Assembly: GCF_036785885.1 (NCBI RefSeq)
Contig: NC_092323.1
Coordinates: forward strand, 7,820,501 to 7,884,500
Source: Coffea arabica
Lineage: Eukaryota > Streptophyta > Magnoliopsida > Gentianales > Rubiaceae
DNA: 64,000 bases
Direction of reading: 5' to 3'
The notes beneath the pieces are model-generated. The model ran no database searches and was not told the origin of the DNA. It saw only the letters and a list, made by a program, of their open reading frames with translations. The translations under genes and the position numbers were made by a program. Positions within the stretch are counted from its first letter, which is position 1; every line of letters starts with the position of its first letter. Of this stretch, positions 59,105 through 64,000 are shown piece after piece.

Positions 59105-59355
59105 TTTATAGCTTGTTTGAGAGTTGTAATTTGACGAGAAAATAAAGGAACGTGACAAAAAAGATATTAGAGATATTTTTACTGTAGCACTTTTGGATTG
59201 TAAATTATTAGAGATATTTTTACTGTAGCACTTTTTGTGATGTGATGTATGTGAGATAAAAAGGTAATTGGAAAGGTAAAAAGGTGTATTGAAAATTGTA
59301 ATAATGATGTAAACAAATAAATTTGGGGAAATAAAGCTCAATCCAAACAAACCCA
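59105..59355. mobile_element. Probable hAT-type MITE with an internal direct repeat
   Basis: The region starts near GCTTGTTTGAGAGTTG and ends near CAATCCAAACAAAC, giving short imperfect inverted ends of TTGTTTG type, common in plant miniature elements. A 30-base phrase beginning ATTAGAGATATTTTTACTGT occurs twice (from about 59167 and from about 59209). A clear target duplication was not found, so the superfamily is uncertain. Confidence 0.4.
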
Positions 59356-59916
59356 TTGGAGTTTTTGAGGTGCAAAAAGAATAGAAAGCGAATGATTTAG
59401 AAAGGTGAGCTTCTGCTGCTACGTGTTACCAAAGCTTTTCTGCCCAAGTATGGATGGAAAGCGTAGGAAAAGCTGAGAATACCAAATAAAATATTTTTAA
59501 ATGTCAATTTTATTCTCAAATGTGTATTGAACAAATTTTTATCAATATACATATCCAAAATTATTAAATAACATTAAAATCTTTTCTCTTCTCCTGTGAT
59601 CTTTTCTTTTCTTTCATAACTTAATATTACCCATCTTTTGTTTTTCTAACATAAACATCCAAACTAGCTACTAGCACTTGGTTTGGCTTCCCTGACTTTT
59701 TTCAAGGACGGAGTCCTTCCCACCTTTCCACGTAGTGGAATAGGAGGTAGTGATCCACTAAAATAAGAAATAGATGGCTTTTTCCAAAAGAAAAAAGAAA
59801 AGAAAGATGGGGAGCGATGCTGATTGTTGAACAAGTGTTCTTTACCCACCCCGCTGCCACCACGTTATACGGTGGTCGTAATGATAGTTTGAGGCATTGT
59901 TAGACTCGACTCGTAA

Positions 59917-60265
59917 TCATGGTTCAAAGACTCAGCCGAGTCCGACACAATTCGGCCGAATTGTCACCGTCTTCGCCCCTTCTGATACGATATTAGAACG
60001 ATATGATTTTAATATACTTGACTCGACGAGATGTCACAGTGAAGGGTTGAAACGGTCGAGTCATACCAAATCACTGCGAGTCATTGTGAGTCAACTCGAA
60101 TTTTTATTATTTTTTTACTCATTTTTATTTATCATATTTTTTATAATTTTCAGAATATTAAATATTTCAAAATTCGCGTCTCGCTGAAATCACAACCGAT
60201 ATGCTGAAATCGATTTGGAATGATTCTGATCGAAACTACAACTGCGACCGCGACTTTGAACCATG
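59917..60265. mobile_element. Short inverted-repeat element, superfamily uncertain
   Basis: It begins TCATGGTTCAAAGACTC and ends GACTTTGAACCATG, giving inverted ends of about 12 bp. CTCGTAA flanks both sides (59910-59916 and 60266-60272). The interior is rich in TCGA and CGAGT words. Length is 349 bp with no coding capacity. The 7-bp flank may be the remnant of an 8- or 9-bp duplication. Confidence 0.6.
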
Positions 60266-60272
60266 CTCGTAA

Positions 60273-60663
60273 CTGATAATTGGAATGGCAAATTGTTTTT
60301 GGAATTTTATTCATAAGCCGCTTAAAATGCATCAAGTTATTTTGGAAGATGATGATCTTCTTCAAAAAAAAAAAAAGTTACAAACATGACGGTCAATTGG
60401 AAGCGTCAAAATTGGAAAGGTCGGTGGAGTCAACATCTCGTCCCACTCCAGGCAGGATATCATTCAGGATTTCTCAATTACGACATCTTAAATAATGAAT
60501 TAAACTGATTATTCAACATATTAAACAATTGGTGTGGCCATTCCATTGAAACGAGCCAGTTCGATTGTACACCATGACAGTCATTTCCTCTCCTCCAATT
60601 CCCGTCTTAAAGAAAGAATGTACGGCCTGCACAGATTGCAGGCGCTGGCGACGGGCTTTGGCT
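60273..60663. other. 3' flank of the MAGL-like gene
   Basis: Contains an A-tract at 60365-60377 and ordinary AT-rich sequence. No coding frame is recognised. It probably holds the 3' UTR of the minus-strand gene. Confidence 0.4.
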
Positions 60664-63458
60664 TCAGGGACTATGTGCATCAAGCCAAGAAACGATGTCA
60701 CCAAGCACTCTAAGTATCATCTCATCTGGCTCGCCTTCAAGAAGGGCATGATAAGCATCGTCATAGAGAATCAGTTCCTTGTCTGCACTGCTTGCCTTCT
60801 CATATAATTCCTTGCTAACTGATGGATCTGTTACCCCATCAGCCTTGCCGTGGAGGACCAATAATGGCAGAGAAACCTACAAAAGAGCATTTATCATCAG
60901 TCGTCTTTCAAATGTTATGTTATTTCCACAGCATCAAAAAGCATGTTGGAAGTCATAAACGGAAAGCAGTCTCTCCAAGAAATTAAAGCAACTCCATATG
61001 ATAACTTCAAAACCTCCTTAGAACAAGAAGAAGAAACGTGTTTACATACATTCTCCAGTTGTTGTCCTATTTCCTGGGTGGTGTTCAGTAACTCTACGGC
61101 AGTTCGTAGCCTTGGTTTATGCTTGTAAGCAATCATGTTGCACGCAAGCTGCAAACAGTGCCAAAAAGGGGGGGAAAAAAAAGAAAAAGATGAGCAGGTA
61201 AACAATGGAAAAAAAGTCTTTTTCTGCTCTGTTTTCTACAGGCAGTGTTCTGTCTTTCTGTTGAACACTTCATAGAAGGGAAAGGAGGCTAACCAAATTC
61301 CTTTTCTTGACGTCTCTGATTGCTAAGTGAACTAAATCCTTATGTGGAACTAGCTGCCGTGTTGGAAGAAGTTTCGCCGCTCCAATAAGAACTTGGGTGA
61401 GTACCCATGGCGGAAGCATTTCATCTGCAATCTGTAGAAAAATACTCGGATCAAGAAATGAGGTATATGAGAAACAAGAAATGTACAAGTCAGAAGGTAG
61501 TTGAGAGTGGTACCTTGCACATCGGTGCAAGAAGAACAGCTCCATTCCATGAATTAGGCTGTTTGAGGTGAGTCTTCAGAGCTACAGCTCCTCCCATAGA
61601 TTGTCCAAACAGGAAGCTTGGCAGACCACAGAAATCTGGATTTTCTGCACCACAAAATGTAATTTTAATATCCTTCCAAAAACTGTCATGCAGTTTAACT
61701 TTTGAGAAATTAGCCAAAATACCTTTAACTTTTGAGAAATGCTCAACCACATCATCAACTAGCCCGTCAAAGCTTGGAATATAGCCATGAAGACCCTCGG
61801 AAAGTCCAAATCCAGGATAATCCATAGCAAAAACTGCATAGCCGGAGGAGGCTAACTTTCTAGCAACTCCTGCAAATGACGCCATACATCCGTTAAACCA
61901 TAAATATACACTGAAATCTGCAAATCTGCAACTACAAATCATTTGGTTAAGCTACATACCTTCAAAGAAAAAGGTGCAAGTGTCTCCATAACCATGACAA
62001 TAACAAACCACTGCCTTGGGAGGACTGGTCTGTGGCACCCAACTCTTCGAGAAATATTCCAATCCTTTAGAGTTCACCTGATATGACTGCATCACAGGAT
62101 TCAAATTCTTAGAAAGATGTAAAAACTTTCATAAATGCTGTGAAACTATATAAAGACAAAAGATGCCACTGGTAAACGCTAGTTTTCAAAATAAACATGA
62201 AAGTTTGCGAAAATATGAATGATTTCTAGCTTAGGCTAGTCGACAGAGACTAGACAACTATCAGTCAATTGTAGCAGTTATAATAGTGTACAAATAGAAA
62301 TTTATGGCACTCTAAAGCTATGTCTATTAACTGACTTATCATCATGACAATCTTCTCAAAATGGAAAATCATTTTTCTTTATCACTTTTTCAAGGACGAC
62401 AAGCAAATAGACTACTATTATAGTAGATGACCCGGATACGATGGGACACATTCCAGTTATTTTTTTTTTTTTGGTAGGAAAGACTTGCATAAAATAAAAA
62501 GGAAAGGTTACAACTTAGCAAAGATAGGATTAGAAAGATATACTAAGAAGTTGTACCTCCTTCATCGTCAAGCCATCACTTGGGATCTGTTAAAACACAA
62601 ACACACAGCAAGTCAGCATCACCTAGCAAATTGTCAATCCAAGAAAAAGGAACTCAAACTTCAACACAATATGATTCCTACGACGAAACTAGATTTTTTA
62701 CTAAACCATATATTTCGACCGAGCCAAATCCAATAAAAGAAGAAAAAATTTGCTGCTCCAACAGTTAAAACCATGCATATCCACAAATCTTAACCAAGGA
62801 TGGAAGAGGCAAAACCCTTCCAATAACAGAAACCATATCCCATTTTATGGGTGCCAGATGCAATCTTGTAAAAGTGCATCTGCCCTTCTAATTCGTTTAA
62901 CAGCAAGTGGAGTGTACTTGGAGTAGCTTGAACACATATAAGCAATTCTACGCATTTGCTAAAAAATAACCAATAAGCCATGTATATCATCAATAAGCTT
63001 TCTTCACAATGGCGTAAGTTTTATCAAATTACCAATCCCTTGAGCACCTGTTGCAATGTGCAATAATTACCTTGAACAAAATATGATCAATTGAAAGTTG
63101 AATATCCTTGAAGGCCTCGCGAGCAAGCCTTCGGGCCCCAACCTCTTGCATATTTGTATCCATTATCTTCTGCAACTCTTGACTTATCCATGGGAACTTC
63201 TCAAACCTCAACATTGTAGCCCTTTTCTTACCCCTCAAGGACGAAGTTTTAACCTTTGCCTCTAAATTATACAATATCAAATATTTGTCAGAACCCAGAA
63301 AATCTATCAACAAAAAGAGAAAAAGAAAGAAAAATCAAAAGCAGCTAGATGACTTCTGGGAAGCTATTCAAAATGTCAATGGTACCTATGGGATTGTTAT
63401 GAAGCTGTTCGTGCTGGTTTTTAGCAGACGATAAGCATGGTACCAACAACAGAAGCAT
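60664..63458 (-). CDS. Monoacylglycerol-lipase-like / caffeoylshikimate-esterase-like serine hydrolase, nine exons, 382 aa
   Basis: Minus-strand exons are 63386-63458, 63071-63261, 62557-62586, 61960-62086, 61723-61869, 61514-61644, 61294-61431, 61050-61148 and 60664-60876. They join in frame to 383 codons from ATG at 63456-63458 (MLLLVPCLSS). The alpha/beta-hydrolase fold is clear: the HGYGDT oxyanion block (from His129), GYAVFAMDYPGFGLSEGLHGY, the GQSMGG nucleophile elbow (Ser205), the acid in HGKADGVTDP (Asp325) and the catalytic His in DDAYHALLEGEP (His355). This is the plant MAGL family, which includes caffeoylshikimate esterase of lignin synthesis and lipases acting on monoacylglycerols and lysophospholipids. 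The N-terminal extension of about 85 residues before IPSDGLTMKE is longer than in the shortest members and might target an organelle. Substrate is unknown. The catalytic triad is intact. Confidence 0.9.
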
Positions 63459-64000
63459 TGGGCCTTTTAAAGCCGCGCGATTCTGGGATGGTCAAGAATC
63501 TGTTTGTCAGTATTAGACTTTTTAGTAGCGTTCAATAAAAGTGTTTTAAAAATATGGGAGGTTGAATTCAAGGAGATGCGGGGTCTTGAGGAAAAGTAAT
63601 AGTCGGAATGCGTACTTGGCTAAACAGAGAAAAAGGAAGACGTAGAGGCAGTTGCTGATTCCGCGTGTCGGAGATGTTCCTCTTTTGTCTTTTTCCCCCC
63701 CTTTTATTCTAATTTTTTTTCTTTCATTTGTTCTTCGCGTTGCTTAAATAAATCTAGGAATAATTTTGGAAACTCCCCTGAGGTTTCGACAATTTCACTG
63801 AGCTCCCCTGAAGTTTAAAAAATTGCACATACCTCCTTTAATTTGATAGTTTTAGTAACAAAATCTTAAAATAATATTGACTTGATCAAATTTTTAAATG
63901 AATACCCAAAAATGCACTTGTGTAATGAGTTTTAATTTACTTTTTTATAAAATTATAAGATTATTTAATGTAATTACAAGGAAAATGTGCCGAATTTTTC
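63459..64000. other. Promoter region of the MAGL-like gene and edge of a repeat
   Basis: The first 300 bases are upstream of the start at 63458. From about 63770 the words CTCCCCTGAGGTTTCGACAATTTCACTGAG begin a stretch like the arm of a Mutator- or foldback-type miniature element, with CTCCCCTGAAGTTT repeated soon after. It runs off the end of the window, so its other end cannot be seen. Confidence 0.4.

Noticed and set aside
1-64000. LTR retroelements, virus-derived sequences, CRISPR arrays or rRNA genes
   Set aside because: No reverse transcriptase, integrase, capsid or envelope-like frames, no paired long terminal repeats, no spaced repeat arrays and no rRNA signatures were seen.

Overview
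This 64 kb window is nuclear DNA of a flowering plant, most likely a core eudicot. The genes are interrupted by many short AT-rich introns, one of them of the rare U12 AT-AC class. Several products are plant-specific: a TON1-recruiting-motif-like protein, the neoxanthin factor ABA4 and a chloroplast-type peptidyl-tRNA hydrolase. The spacers carry typical angiosperm miniature transposons (hAT, Tourist, Stowaway and Mutator types) and tRNA-derived SINEs. No bacterial operons, CRISPR arrays, rRNA genes or LTR retroelements were seen. Species cannot be assigned from the sequence alone. Exon models below were built by hand from reading frame, splice consensus and remembered family sequences, and every complete multi-exon model closes in frame.

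Layout, left to right: 3' end of a peptidyl-tRNA hydrolase/CRS2-family gene (+, 1011-1647); an intronless plant-specific gene of unknown function (+, 2792-3478); a DUF4378/TRM-like gene (-, 4305-8977); a spacer with a perfect hAT miniature element (11418-12191); a small two-exon defensin-like secreted peptide (+, 13916-14265); an intronless Ser-rich protein (-, 15240-16022); a long repeat-rich spacer with a three-level nest of transposons (19900-23045); a nine-exon M50B-type membrane metalloprotease homologue (+, 23425-26572); the Elongator subunit ELP5 (-, 28904-32503); phosphomannose isomerase (+, 35900-40468) with a Mutator-type foldback element in its third intron; a plastid-like alpha/beta hydrolase (-, 41699-45180); a ZnT5/MTP12-like membrane protein that appears to stop before the cation-efflux domain (+, 47010-51738); a SINE; a decayed MurB-type gene (+, 53426-54850); ABA4 (-, 55016-57770); Stowaway and hAT-like elements; a monoacylglycerol-lipase-like hydrolase (-, 60664-63458); and the edge of another repeat.

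The genes do not form a pathway cluster. Functional themes are plastid biology (peptidyl-tRNA hydrolase/CRS2, ABA4, a MurB relic, perhaps the 353-residue hydrolase), tRNA modification (ELP5), mannose/ascorbate supply (PMI) and microtubule/cortical organisation (TRM-like). No wholly new multi-gene system was found. The most noteworthy items are the MurB relic of the plastid peptidoglycan pathway, the MTP12-like gene without its transport domain, the AT-AC intron inside it, the nested transposons, and the unlisted cysteine-rich peptide.
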